A stretch of 64,000 bases of DNA from Scatosoma sp045542595 (lineage in GTDB: Bacteria; Bacillota; Clostridia; Christensenellales; Borkfalkiaceae), in contig JAZQLI010000002.1 of assembly GCA_045542595.1 (NCBI GenBank), positions 1 through 64,000 of the forward strand, written 5' to 3'. Position 1 is the first letter of the stretch. Each line of letters starts with the position of its first letter. A program made the position numbers and the translations under genes. Of the stretch, positions 8,622-16,655 are shown in pieces. The notes under the pieces were generated by a model. The model was not told the DNA's origin and made no database searches. It was given only the letters and a program-made list of their open reading frames with translations.

Positions 8622-9285
8622 TGCCGTCATTCCCCCAAACGCCGCGCTTTCGCATTTCCACCAAATGATATTCCCGTACCGTTTTACATTCCCATTCTAC
8701 AGGGCTTTGCGAAGACGCAAACGCAATCTCTCCCGAAGCCGCCGCCACCGCGCAATACCCTTCCGCACAAAAGAAAATAGGAATACCGTACACGTACGCC
8801 CACGCACGCAAAAGTACGCTATGTACACTCTCCGCCTTGCCAAACGGGCAAACGATAAAATCGCTACCGCACATAGCCAACGCTTTGATAACGTCGGGAA
8901 AGAGTAAATCTTCCGCGACGATAATGCCCATTCTACCCATTTTTGTAGAGTACACACGCAAAGCCGCGCCGCTACTCACTTCGCCGTCTATTGCGTGGAG
9001 CATATCAGATACGCCCAAAAGTTTTCCGTTTTCCGCGACGAGTACCGATTTCCGTTTATGCCCCAACGTATCGGTAATACAACCGCAAACGACGGTATTT
9101 TTTACACGCTTGGAAAGGCGCGCCGCTTTTTCGAAGAAGCCCGTTTCCCCTTTCAATTCCCGTTCGTAACTTACTTCTTGTTTCCCGTCAAAGCCGAAGA
9201 CAAACAAATCGGGCTGTTTTCCTTGCGCGTCGTAGTTTTCGACAAACTCTGCAGGTCCGCCCCTACTGATTAACCCTATCCGCAT
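8617..9285 (-). CDS. Nitrilase-superfamily protein lacking the catalytic cysteine
   Basis: The fold is recognisable as a carbon-nitrogen hydrolase: MRIGLISRGG start, a GHKRKSVLVAENGKLL strand-turn with the likely Lys (Lys79), then GRMGIIVAEDLLFPDVIKAL, FIVCPFG and RAWAYVYGIPIFF. In active members the segment reads GIxxCYDxxFPE. Here the nucleophile position is Ala124, and the N-terminal catalytic Glu is also not evident (LFVFGFDG). At 222 residues it is short for the family. The start at 9285 has GGGGGAGGGG just upstream; the frame stays open to 9525 but without a ribosome site. Probably a pseudoenzyme or ligand-binding protein. Confidence 0.7.
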   Translation of the reverse strand: MRIGLISRGGPAEFVENYDAQGKQPDLFVFGFDGKQEVSYERELKGETGFFEKAARLSKRVKNTVVCGCITDTLGHKRKSVLVAENGKLLGVSDMLHAIDGEVSSGAALRVYSTKMGRMGIIVAEDLLFPDVIKALAMCGSDFIVCPFGKAESVHSVLLRAWAYVYGIPIFFCAEGYCAVAAASGEIAFASSQSPVEWECKTVREYHLVEMRKRGVWGNDGK

Positions 9286-9406
9286 AAGCCCCTCCCCCTT
9301 TAATATACGGCAATGAGAAACAAAAAGTGCAGCTTTTTCATATCTTGTATCAAAAGCCGCGATGCGCGCATACTGCGTATATCGCGAAAAAAAGGGAGGG
9401 ACGAGT

Positions 9407-9499
9407 ATGTTTTGGTTGGGTTTTGGTATCGGAGTATTTTTAGGCGGCAATATCGGAATTATCTTAATGGCGCTTTTTAAAGCTTCTAATAATGGATAA
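9407..9499 (+). CDS. 30-residue membrane peptide (DUF3789-like)
   Basis: ATG 9407 to TAA 9497-9499 gives a peptide of one glycine-rich hydrophobic helix (FWLGFGIGVFLGGNIGIILM) and a short polar tail ALFKASNNG. GGGAGGG at 9394-9400 is ideally placed. A terminator follows at 9541, and a weak promoter (TTGTAT 9345, CATACT 9369) lies upstream, so it has its own transcription unit. Length and composition resemble DUF3789 peptides often found in Clostridia and their mobile elements. Function is unknown. Confidence 0.7.
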   Translation: MFWLGFGIGVFLGGNIGIILMALFKASNNG

Positions 9500-9540
9500 A
9501 AACGTATCCAATAGCCATAGTGCATACACTTAAAAGGAAA

Positions 9541-9572
9541 AGGAACTTGGATATATCTTTCAAGTTCTTTTT
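9541..9572 (+). terminator. Terminator after the small peptide gene
   Basis: GAACTTG (9543-9549), 11-nt loop, CAAGTTC (9561-9567), then TTTTT. From here to 9675 the sequence is A/T-rich and I see no gene in it. Confidence 0.7.
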
Positions 9573-9675
9573 CGCTACTTTAAAACGTTTACTCTATAAT
9601 AAAACGTACGCCGTACAATAACTATATAAAAGTTAAAAAAGTTTTCATTTTTACCATAATTTTTTCAAAAAAAAC

Positions 9676-9704
9676 TATACTTTTAAATAGTTTTATGATA
9701 TAAT
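9676..9704 (+). promoter_or_regulatory. Promoter of hppA
   Basis: TATAAT (9699-9704) preceded by TGA (extended -10), with a weak -35 (TATACT, 9676-9681) at 17 nt. AAAGGAG precedes the ATG at 9757. Confidence 0.65.
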
Positions 9705-9756
9705 TTTGTTATAGTGTTTTTTTGAAGCACTAAGAATAAACAAAAGGAGTTATTTT

Positions 9757-11955
9757 ATGGACAAAACGTGGTTGTTTATCATACTTGCGATTTGTGTTTT
9801 GGCTATTGCTTACGTTGTTTATAATTACGTAAGTATCAAAAAGCTGAAAGAAGGCAACGAGCGTATGGTAAAAATGAGCGCCATCATTCGCGAAGGCGCA
9901 GGGGTATTTCTTAAAAAAGAATTTACAACGATAGGTATCGTTGTTTTATCTATCGCCGTTTTATTTTCTTTGTTTATAGAAAAGTTTAGCGGTCTTACCT
10001 ACGTATTTGGCGCGCTTATGAGTAGCGTAGTATGTATTTTAGGTATGAAGAGCGCAACGTATGCAAACGTTAGAACGGCTAACACGGCTAAAGAAACGCT
10101 TTCTATCGGCAAAACGGTAAAGGTTGCCTTAAGCGGCGGCTCGGTTAGCGGTATCGCCGTGCAAGCACTTGGTTTGCTTGGTCTTTTATTAGTCGTTTTA
10201 ATCAGTGGCGTAGGCCCGCAAAATGAAATTGTAGGTATCACCACTTTATCGGGCGGCGGTATCCAAGCCTATGAAGGTTGCGGTATCATCTTTATCGACG
10301 CGTTGCTTACCAACGCTTCCATTATGAGAGTTACAGCATACTCTTTGGGTTGTTCCACCGTTGCTATGTTTAACCGTGTAGCAGGCGGTAACTTCACGAA
10401 AGCTGCGGACATTTCCGCCGACATTTTAGGTAAAATCCGTAACGATTTACCCGAAGACGATAGCCGTGTTCCCAACGTCATTGCCGACTTTATCGGCGAT
10501 AACGTTAACGACATTGCAGGTAACTGTTCCGACCTGTTAGAAAGTTTCGTTGCAACGATGACGGCTTCTATCGTCGTAGCTATCGGTCTTTTATCTACCG
10601 CAGGTATGACTAGCGCATTATTTACCGCTTCGTATATCTTCCCGCTTGTTATTGCAGGCGGCGGCTTGCTTGGCTGTATTATCGGTTTGGCATACGCCCA
10701 ATTTAAAAAGATGGGCGACGACCCTTCTAAAGAACTCAACCTCGCAACGTACATATCCGCAGGTATTTCCATCATCACTTGCGGCGTAGCGGCATATTTA
10801 GCATTCGGCAACGTAGACGCGGCCGTACTCACGGAAATGGGCTTTAAAGTAACTTGGGCATCTCCTTGGATTTGCGCCATACTCGGTATCGTAAGCGGCG
10901 TGGCTATCGGTGCTATTACCGAATATTACACTAGCGACGCCAATAAACCCACCAAACAAATTGCCGAATATTCGGTAGAAGGCGAAGCGTTCCTTGTTAC
11001 CAAGGGCGACGCCGTTGGTTCGCGTTCTTGCTTATATCCCATCGCTATTATTGCAGTATCGTTGCTTATTTCGGGTATCCTTTGCGGTACTTACGGTATC
11101 GCTATTGCGTCGCTTGGTATGTTGTCTTTCGTAGGCACTACCGTTTCTATCGACGCTTTTGGGCCTATTGCCGACAACGCAGGCGGTCTTGCCGAATCCT
11201 GCCATTTGCCCCCCGAAGTTCGCGTTATTACCGACAAGCTCGACTCCGTTGGTAATACCACTGCTGCTATCGGTAAAGGGTTTGCAATCGGTTCTGCTGC
11301 GTTTGCAACCGTTTCGCTTATCGTAGCGTTTATCGGTAACTACGCAACGTCTGGTATTCAAGCCCCCAGCTTTACCGGTCCTTCGTTAATCCCCGTTGTT
11401 GCAGGTTTAATTTTAGGCGGTGCGCTTATCGAATTCTTTAGCGCAATCCTTACCGACAACACCATTCGTTCTGCAAAAGAACTTGCGAACGTTGGCGATA
11501 GACAGCTTTCCGACCCTGCCATTTTGAAGGGCGAAAAAGACCCCGACTATAACGAATTAGTCCGTCTTGCAACGTCGTCGGCGCTTAAGAGAATGTTATT
11601 CCCGTCGATTATCGCTTTGGCTGTTCCGCTTGTAGGCGGCGCTATCTTCGGCGTGAACTTCGTACTCGGCGTCTTGCTCGGTGCTACTGTAGTGGCTATT
11701 CCCCGTGCAATCTTTATGGGTAACTCTGGCGGTGCTTTCGATAACGCTAAAAAATATATCGAACAAGGCAAGCTGGAAGGGCACGGAAAAGGTTCGGCTG
11801 CGCATAAAGCGGCGGTTACCGGCGATACCATCGGCGATACCCGTAAAGACGTAGTTGGCGTTGCGTTGGATATTTTCATTAAAATGATGTCCACCGTAGC
11901 AACCACTTTGTTCGTCTTGATTGCTATGCTTAGCGGCTTTATCGGATTGCTTTAA
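9757..11955 (+). CDS. hppA: Membrane-bound pyrophosphatase (ion pump)
   Basis: Couples pyrophosphate hydrolysis to Na+ or H+ export across the cytoplasmic membrane. The 732 residues have about 16 hydrophobic segments. Catalytic loops are DISADILGKIRNDLPEDD (from residue 218) and IADFIGDNVNDIAGNCSDLLE (from 242), with the late DTIGDTRKD. The usual DVGADLVGK and VGDNVGDVAG are thus changed to DISADILGK and IGDNVNDIAG. In GNTTAAIGKG (499-508) the K+-determining position is Ala, which in known enzymes means K+ dependence. The ion moved cannot be told from sequence with certainty. Confidence 0.93.
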   Translation: MDKTWLFIILAICVLAIAYVVYNYVSIKKLKEGNERMVKMSAIIREGAGVFLKKEFTTIGIVVLSIAVLFSLFIEKFSGLTYVFGALMSSVVCILGMKSATYANVRTANTAKETLSIGKTVKVALSGGSVSGIAVQALGLLGLLLVVLISGVGPQNEIVGITTLSGGGIQAYEGCGIIFIDALLTNASIMRVTAYSLGCSTVAMFNRVAGGNFTKAADISADILGKIRNDLPEDDSRVPNVIADFIGDNVNDIAGNCSDLLESFVATMTASIVVAIGLLSTAGMTSALFTASYIFPLVIAGGGLLGCIIGLAYAQFKKMGDDPSKELNLATYISAGISIITCGVAAYLAFGNVDAAVLTEMGFKVTWASPWICAILGIVSGVAIGAITEYYTSDANKPTKQIAEYSVEGEAFLVTKGDAVGSRSCLYPIAIIAVSLLISGILCGTYGIAIASLGMLSFVGTTVSIDAFGPIADNAGGLAESCHLPPEVRVITDKLDSVGNTTAAIGKGFAIGSAAFATVSLIVAFIGNYATSGIQAPSFTGPSLIPVVAGLILGGALIEFFSAILTDNTIRSAKELANVGDRQLSDPAILKGEKDPDYNELVRLATSSALKRMLFPSIIALAVPLVGGAIFGVNFVLGVLLGATVVAIPRAIFMGNSGGAFDNAKKYIEQGKLEGHGKGSAAHKAAVTGDTIGDTRKDVVGVALDIFIKMMSTVATTLFVLIAMLSGFIGLL

Positions 11956-11974
11956 TTGCATAAAAAATAGTAAA

Positions 11975-12011
11975 AAAAAGCCCAAATGCCTACTATGCAT
12001 TTGGGCTTTTT
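11975..12011 (+). terminator. Terminator of hppA
   Basis: AAAAAGCCCAAATGC (11975-11989), loop CTACTAT, GCATTTGGGCTTTTT (11997-12011). Perfect 15-bp stem with a T run. Confidence 0.9.
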
Positions 12012-12025
12012 CGTATCCTAGAGTG

Positions 12026-12065
12026 AAAAACACGCTACCCTTCCATTAAAACGAAAGGTAGCGTG
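12026..12065 (-). terminator. Terminator of the NahK-like gene
   Basis: On the minus strand CACGCTACC (12057-12065), loop, GGTAGCGTG (12031-12039), then TTTTT (12026-12030). It follows the stop of the kinase gene by about 20 nt. Confidence 0.8.
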
Positions 12066-12083
12066 CCGTTTTATGAACATATT

Positions 12084-13193
12084 TTATTTGCAATACTTAT
12101 CTACAATTTCCTGCATAATATCCAACTTACTTATCATATCGTTTGAAAGGGTTAAATGGCATTTTGCACGCGCCAAGTTTTGGTCGGGATAATGAATACG
12201 GAAATATTTATCGCCGTTTAAATAATCGGTTAAAAAGCGTACGCCGCACTCCGCCGTCATCGCAAGCGCACCCAGCGCTAACGAACGTTTTTCGTCAGCG
12301 GTCAACATTGTAGCCACTTCCCCCACAAATCCACGCGTAAACGCTTCGTATTTTTGCAAATCGAGCGCTACCTTACTCAAATCCCGTTCGTCTTCGTCCA
12401 CGGTAGAACCTGCCACGCGAATAGCATCGCCAAAATCGAACGCCACCAAACCGGGCATAACGGTATCCAAATCAATAACCGCTAATTTTTCGTGCGTTTC
12501 CGCATCGAACAGCACATTACTCGTTTTCGTATCGTTATGGGTTACACGCAAAGGCAATATCCCTGCGCGTTGCATACGGTAGGGCTTGGTTGCCAAATCG
12601 CGAATAGCTTGATAGCCTGCAATTACGTCCTGTACGCTTGCCGCCCTGCCCATCACGTCTTCTTCCACTGCCTTATCCAACGCTTCGTAGCGCATCACGG
12701 TATTATGGAAATGGGGAATAACGATATGCAATTTTGACACGGGAAAATCGGTTAAATAGTTTTGGAATTCCCCAAACGCCTTACCCGATTCTTCAATGAT
12801 TTTTAAATCGTCCGTTTGCATAAAAGACTCCGACCCGTCGATAAACCGACAGCACCGCCAAAAACCGCCGTCGGGCATAGTGGTGTGATATTCGTCGTGT
12901 TCCGTCTTAGAATAATGAAGTACGCTACGCTTTGCCGTAACGCCCGTCGCCTTTATTTTTGCCCGAATAAACTCGGTTACGGCGGAAATATTTTCCATTA
13001 CCTTTTCAGGCTCTGTAAAAACGTAAGTATTTACCTTTTGTATGATATAATCTTTTTCTTCTCCGTCGCGGAAAAAATATACGCGATATGTAGAATTGAT
13101 ATGTCCGCTGTTCAGTACTTCGTAGCGAAGGTATTTTCCTTCTAAAGCGAATCGTTGACACACTTCTAAAATTTTTTGTTCTTCTCTTTCCAT
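12084..13193 (-). CDS. Phosphotransferase, N-acetylhexosamine 1-kinase-like
   Basis: Member of the aminoglycoside-phosphotransferase fold that most resembles NahK, which phosphorylates GlcNAc/GalNAc at C1. Evidence is the 369-residue length, the YIIQKVNTYVF nucleotide Lys region, the catalytic loop RVTHNDTKTSNVLFD (about residues 216-230) and metal motif VIDLDTVMPGL with FDFGDAIR directly after. These last two motifs are very close to those I know from NahK. There is no neighbouring lacto-N-biose phosphorylase or epimerase, so the exact sugar is unproven. A 15-bp palindrome lies between promoter and start. Confidence 0.75.
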   Translation of the reverse strand: MEREEQKILEVCQRFALEGKYLRYEVLNSGHINSTYRVYFFRDGEEKDYIIQKVNTYVFTEPEKVMENISAVTEFIRAKIKATGVTAKRSVLHYSKTEHDEYHTTMPDGGFWRCCRFIDGSESFMQTDDLKIIEESGKAFGEFQNYLTDFPVSKLHIVIPHFHNTVMRYEALDKAVEEDVMGRAASVQDVIAGYQAIRDLATKPYRMQRAGILPLRVTHNDTKTSNVLFDAETHEKLAVIDLDTVMPGLVAFDFGDAIRVAGSTVDEDERDLSKVALDLQKYEAFTRGFVGEVATMLTADEKRSLALGALAMTAECGVRFLTDYLNGDKYFRIHYPDQNLARAKCHLTLSNDMISKLDIMQEIVDKYCK

Positions 13194-13241
13194 TTTTATC
13201 CCCGATGATTTTCTTATTTACCGCAAAACAACAAGCGGATA

Positions 13242-13256
13242 TTGCATACTATGCAA
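13242..13256. promoter_or_regulatory. 15-bp palindrome, possible operator of the kinase gene
   Basis: TTGCATA-C-TATGCAA, a perfect inverted repeat about 50 nt downstream of the expected transcription start of the kinase gene. The one-base centre rules out an RNA hairpin, so a DNA-binding repressor site is more likely. Confidence 0.5.
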
Positions 13257-13313
13257 AACAAAACGGCTTGCGCCTTTTTAAGAAAGGAAAGTTTTTTACA
13301 TTCTTACCAAATT

Positions 13314-13342
13314 AGTATAACATAACTACTTCGAAAAGTCAA
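13314..13342 (-). promoter_or_regulatory. Sigma-A promoter of the kinase gene
   Basis: On the minus strand TTGACT (13337-13342), 17-nt spacer, TATACT (13314-13319) with TGT before it. It predicts a leader of about 115 nt before the ATG at 13193. Confidence 0.75.
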
Positions 13343-13366
13343 CCCACTTTACAAATTTTTTCAAAA

Positions 13367-13411
13367 AAGGAGCGGTTTTGCCCCCTAATCGGCATAAAAA
13401 CCGAACAAATG
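13367..13411 (+). promoter_or_regulatory. Ribosome site separated from its ATG by a hairpin
   Basis: AAGGAG (13367-13372) is 36 nt from the ATG at 13409, too far to act directly. CGGTTTTGCC (13373-13382) and GGC-ATA-AAAACCG (13391-13403) between them can pair. Folding leaves about 5 nt from stem to ATG. No in-frame alternative start lies nearer the AAGGAG. Confidence 0.5.
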
Positions 13412-14284
13412 CAAGATACTTTTACTATGTTGAATCGTTTTTTAAAAAAAATACCCCTTTTTCTTGCCGTTCTTTACGTATTTTCCGCTTGCAATCGAAC
13501 GCCGCAAGCACAGTCTGCTATGCCGACTATACCGCGATATTCCACCGCCGTTTTTCCGTCTACCAAACCGATAACTATCACCGTACAAGAAACGCCTGCT
13601 GACGTATGGGACGTTTCGGATATAGATATTTCCACTGTCAACCCCGATAAGAAATTACTTTCTTTCACCTTCGACGATGCCGTCGGCAAAACGTTGGAAA
13701 GTCTACTTGCCGTATTCGCTTCGTTCAATGAAACGCACCCCGATGCCCCTGCTTATGCCACTCTTTTTTGCAACGGAGCGTATATTCATAACGAAAATAT
13801 CCATACGCTTACCGCCGCTTCCGCTATCGGTTGGGAGCTTGGCAATCACGCTTTTTCTCATACCGACTTAACCACTCTACCGTTAGAAGCGCAAATAGAA
13901 GAAATCCGTCAAACGGACGAAATTTTACAGCGCGTTGACGGCAAGAAAACACATCTTTTCCGCGCTCCATACGGAAAAATTGAAAAAAGTAGCCGCGAAA
14001 TATTACAAATTCCCGTTATTTCTTGGAACGTAGATACGTTAGACTGGGCAAAGAAAACGGAAGAAGAAATTTACCAAACGGTAATGTGGAAAAGCTATGA
14101 AGGGAGTATCGTCCTTATGCACGACGGACCGACAAATACGGTGGAAGCGGTAAAGCGGTTGCTTGTCGATTTATACGATGCAGGCTTTCAAGTGGTTAGC
14201 GTATCTATGCTTGCCAAAGCGCATAATTGTACGCTTAAAAACGGCAGTCAATATATTCGTCTACGCAAAAACGGAACGGCTTAA
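13409..14284 (+). CDS. Lipoprotein polysaccharide deacetylase (NodB family)
   Basis: Removes acetyl groups from a cell-wall or extracellular sugar polymer. The first 28 residues form a signal ending in VFSAC, a likely lipobox with Cys28 as the lipid anchor, so it acts outside on the membrane face. All five NodB motifs are present: TFDD (87-90), H147 and H151 in HAFSH, RAPYG (185-189), DTLDW (209-213) and LMHDG (236-240), implying an active metal enzyme. The start may also be ATG 13427. The stop codon lies in the loop of a shared bidirectional terminator and overlaps the tilS stop. Confidence 0.88.
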   Translation: MQDTFTMLNRFLKKIPLFLAVLYVFSACNRTPQAQSAMPTIPRYSTAVFPSTKPITITVQETPADVWDVSDIDISTVNPDKKLLSFTFDDAVGKTLESLLAVFASFNETHPDAPAYATLFCNGAYIHNENIHTLTAASAIGWELGNHAFSHTDLTTLPLEAQIEEIRQTDEILQRVDGKKTHLFRAPYGKIEKSSREILQIPVISWNVDTLDWAKKTEEEIYQTVMWKSYEGSIVLMHDGPTNTVEAVKRLLVDLYDAGFQVVSVSMLAKAHNCTLKNGSQYIRLRKNGTA

Positions 14285-14299
14285 CCGTTCCGTTTTTTT
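14266..14299. terminator. Bidirectional terminator holding both stop codons
   Basis: ACGGAACGG (14271-14279), loop CTTAA, CCGTTCCGT (14285-14293), flanked by A and T runs. The loop TTAA contains the stop of the deacetylase (+) and of tilS (-). Confidence 0.9.
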
Positions 14300-15600
14300 A
14301 TCAAGCTGATATACAACACCCTGTTCGTGTTTTCGTCCACCTTTACGCTATCGGCAATTTCCACGCCGCAAACCACGTAAACTTCTCCCCCGTTTTCTTC
14401 GGCTATGAGTGGTATAAACGCCCGTTCTTCTACAGGGAGTTTTTTCTCGTTAAAAAACTTTTTCAACGATTTTTTACCGCCGCCAAATTTACGTATCTCG
14501 TCCCCGTCGCGCCGAAACCGAAATACCGCGCTTTGAGGAATTTTATCCGCGTCCACCCTTAATACCGCCCACGCGTTTTCATCTGTCAGTGCGGTAAACG
14601 AGCATTTCACTTCATACCTGCCCCCGTCAAACCCCGATATATGAAACGGTTCTACGTTGTCGCAAGGCAGCTGTTCTATCTCGTCCGTTTTTATAGAAAA
14701 GGTTATCCCCGTAAGTGTTTTTTGCGCCGAAATACCACGCGGTAAATCCACACGCGCACCGCGCTCTTTATCCTGCAACGTATATACGCTTTCCAAATGC
14801 GCCGCCGTATAATCTTTTTCCACGCCCATTTTTTTCATTACCGTCAAACACGCGCGGCGAAACAGCGGCTTTTCTTTACAAAACGCCACTTGCCACCCGT
14901 CGTTTTCCGCGCAAATAAGCTTTTCGCTTTCCGCATATAAAAAAGAATCGTCTTCAGCGGCAAGTGCGGCAAACCGAGCGAAATTCCCCGTTGCCCCCGG
15001 TACGGCTTCTTCCAAAACAGGAAACACGTCCAAACGCAACTTATTACGGGTGTATTCCGTTTGCAAATTCGTCTTATCCACTCGATACGCTAATTGATTC
15101 TCCGTCGCGTACGCATAAATTTCTTCTTTCGACCAACGCAAAAACGGACGAATCAACCATCCGTCCATTTCCCCCATACCGCTTGCGCCTGAAAGGGACG
15201 CGCCGCGTGCGATACGGAATAAAACGGTTTCCGCTTCGTCGTTTTGATGATGAGCAGTAGCAATATAATCGGCCTTCTTCTCTTGAATAAGCCGCGCAAA
15301 CGATTCCATTCGAAAAGCGCGTGCCGCCGTTTCCACACTGCACTTATCTGCTTTCGCACGCGTTAAACAATCAGCTTCAAATACGTATAATTCCACACCG
15401 AGTTTTTTACAATACGCCTGCGTAAAACGCATATCTTCTACACTCTCTTCGCCGCGAATACCGTGTTGACAATGCACCGCAAAAAGTTGAAAACCGCAAG
15501 TCTTTTCCTGCCCTTTCAAATAATGCAAAAGGGCGACGGAATCGACGCCGCCGCTAATTGCCACACATATTTTCTTTTGCGAAAAAACGTTTAAGTTCAT
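14281..15600 (-). CDS. tilS: tRNA(Ile)-lysidine synthetase
   Basis: Adds lysine to C34 of tRNA-Ile(CAU), changing its decoding from AUG to AUA; essential in most bacteria. The PP-loop SGGVDSVALLHYL lies at residues 16-28, followed by HCQHGIRGEESVEDM, and the C-terminal domain has RFRRDGDEIRKFGGGKKSLKKFF, typical of TilS. The 439 residues are normal. No ribosome site precedes the ATG. Instead the -10 TATACT ends 6 nt before it, suggesting a leaderless message. Confidence 0.95.
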   Translation of the reverse strand: MNLNVFSQKKICVAISGGVDSVALLHYLKGQEKTCGFQLFAVHCQHGIRGEESVEDMRFTQAYCKKLGVELYVFEADCLTRAKADKCSVETAARAFRMESFARLIQEKKADYIATAHHQNDEAETVLFRIARGASLSGASGMGEMDGWLIRPFLRWSKEEIYAYATENQLAYRVDKTNLQTEYTRNKLRLDVFPVLEEAVPGATGNFARFAALAAEDDSFLYAESEKLICAENDGWQVAFCKEKPLFRRACLTVMKKMGVEKDYTAAHLESVYTLQDKERGARVDLPRGISAQKTLTGITFSIKTDEIEQLPCDNVEPFHISGFDGGRYEVKCSFTALTDENAWAVLRVDADKIPQSAVFRFRRDGDEIRKFGGGKKSLKKFFNEKKLPVEERAFIPLIAEENGGEVYVVCGVEIADSVKVDENTNRVLYISLIKKRNG

Positions 15601-15606
15601 ACGTTT

Positions 15607-15635
15607 AGTATACCATACCGTTTAAAAAATTGCAA
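15607..15635 (-). promoter_or_regulatory. Promoter of tilS, predicted leaderless
   Basis: On the minus strand TTGCAA (15630-15635), 17-nt spacer, TATACT (15607-15612) with TGG before it. Only AAACGT separates the -10 from the ATG at 15600, so transcription should begin at or next to the start codon. Confidence 0.75.
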
Positions 15636-15641
15636 TTCTTT

Positions 15642-16655
15642 TTAGAGAAATAACGACAATATCAATCCCAACACCATCGAACCGACAATGACAAGCCAAT
15701 ACTGCCAAGAGAATTTAAACTTACGGCGATAACAAGCGGTAGCAATTACCGCACCGATAAGACAAAACACCAGCCATAACACCCCCGCGGCCGCGTTAAG
15801 CGCCGTCATAAACGCGGTATATACGGGAATCAACGCTTTGTATCCAAACGGACTTTCGGAAATTTGTTCGGCATTTTCCGACTTTTGATACCGCAATAAA
15901 AAGAAGAGTAGAAAATACGCTATAACGCCTAATACTACGGGGAAAATAAAGGTAAACGCATTACACGTAACCGCCGTTCCCATTATCCAGTCGGTAGCGT
16001 AATTAGAAAAGGTCATTAACCCAAAAAACAAACATACTTCCACTACGTCGTGGGGAATTCTACCCAGCTTTGATTCTAAGGCGCTTAAATCGAAAAAAGA
16101 AATAATAAGGAAGAAGACAAAGGTATAGGCAATCATAAACGCTACGCCGTCGCTCACCTTGTTTGCGCGCGTAAACACGAACGCGTATATGCCGTAAATG
16201 CACACGGCAAATAACAAGCATATAAAATACGTCGGCACAAAATAGCCCATTTGCCATAAATTCCCTTCGCGGAACGCCGCCGCTAAAAATCCCGACCAAA
16301 AAGCAACGGTAAAGGGAATAATCACCGTGGACAACCCCACCAGAGTTTTGACTAAATACAGCTTTTCCTTTTTCAAAGGGAAGGAAAAATAATAATCGAC
16401 ACTGCGTTTATCCATTTGAAATTGATAGGTAAATATCGGCGTCAACATACACAGCAAATACAGCGGCACAAAATACACCCAAAGCCGAGGGTTGCCTGCA
16501 ACAATTTCTTTCAAAACGCCCGTTTGCCAATCGTAAATTTCATACGAAAGCTGCACCGTCGAATAGTGTATCACGCAAAAAATCGACCACGCCGCCGTAA
16601 GCACGATAAGCGCGGCAATACTCTTTTTCCATTCCCGAACAAGATACTTTTTCAT
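15642..16655 (-). CDS. ABC transporter permease (ABC-2 type)
   Basis: Membrane half of an exporter. The 337 residues contain a short N-terminal cytoplasmic basic stretch (MKKYLVREWKK) and about eight hydrophobic segments spread over the protein, ending in a hydrophobic tail VLGLILSLFL. The MDKRSVDYYFSFPLKKEKLYLVK segment is typical of ABC-2 permeases of the YtrC/YtrD kind. It overlaps the upstream ATPase gene by 4 nt, so the two are coupled. Substrate unknown; relatives often act in antibiotic or envelope stress. Confidence 0.82.
   Translation of the reverse strand: MKKYLVREWKKSIAALIVLTAAWSIFCVIHYSTVQLSYEIYDWQTGVLKEIVAGNPRLWVYFVPLYLLCMLTPIFTYQFQMDKRSVDYYFSFPLKKEKLYLVKTLVGLSTVIIPFTVAFWSGFLAAAFREGNLWQMGYFVPTYFICLLFAVCIYGIYAFVFTRANKVSDGVAFMIAYTFVFFLIISFFDLSALESKLGRIPHDVVEVCLFFGLMTFSNYATDWIMGTAVTCNAFTFIFPVVLGVIAYFLLFFLLRYQKSENAEQISESPFGYKALIPVYTAFMTALNAAAGVLWLVFCLIGAVIATACYRRKFKFSWQYWLVIVGSMVLGLILSLFL

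Noticed and set aside
13378..13602. TTG-started 74-codon frame right after AAGGAG, overlapping the deacetylase
   Set aside because: Its product is low in hydrophobic order and Arg/Asn-rich, and it overlaps the signal peptide of a gene with five conserved motifs. The AAGGAG is better explained by the hairpin spacer, although a short regulatory upstream frame cannot be fully excluded.
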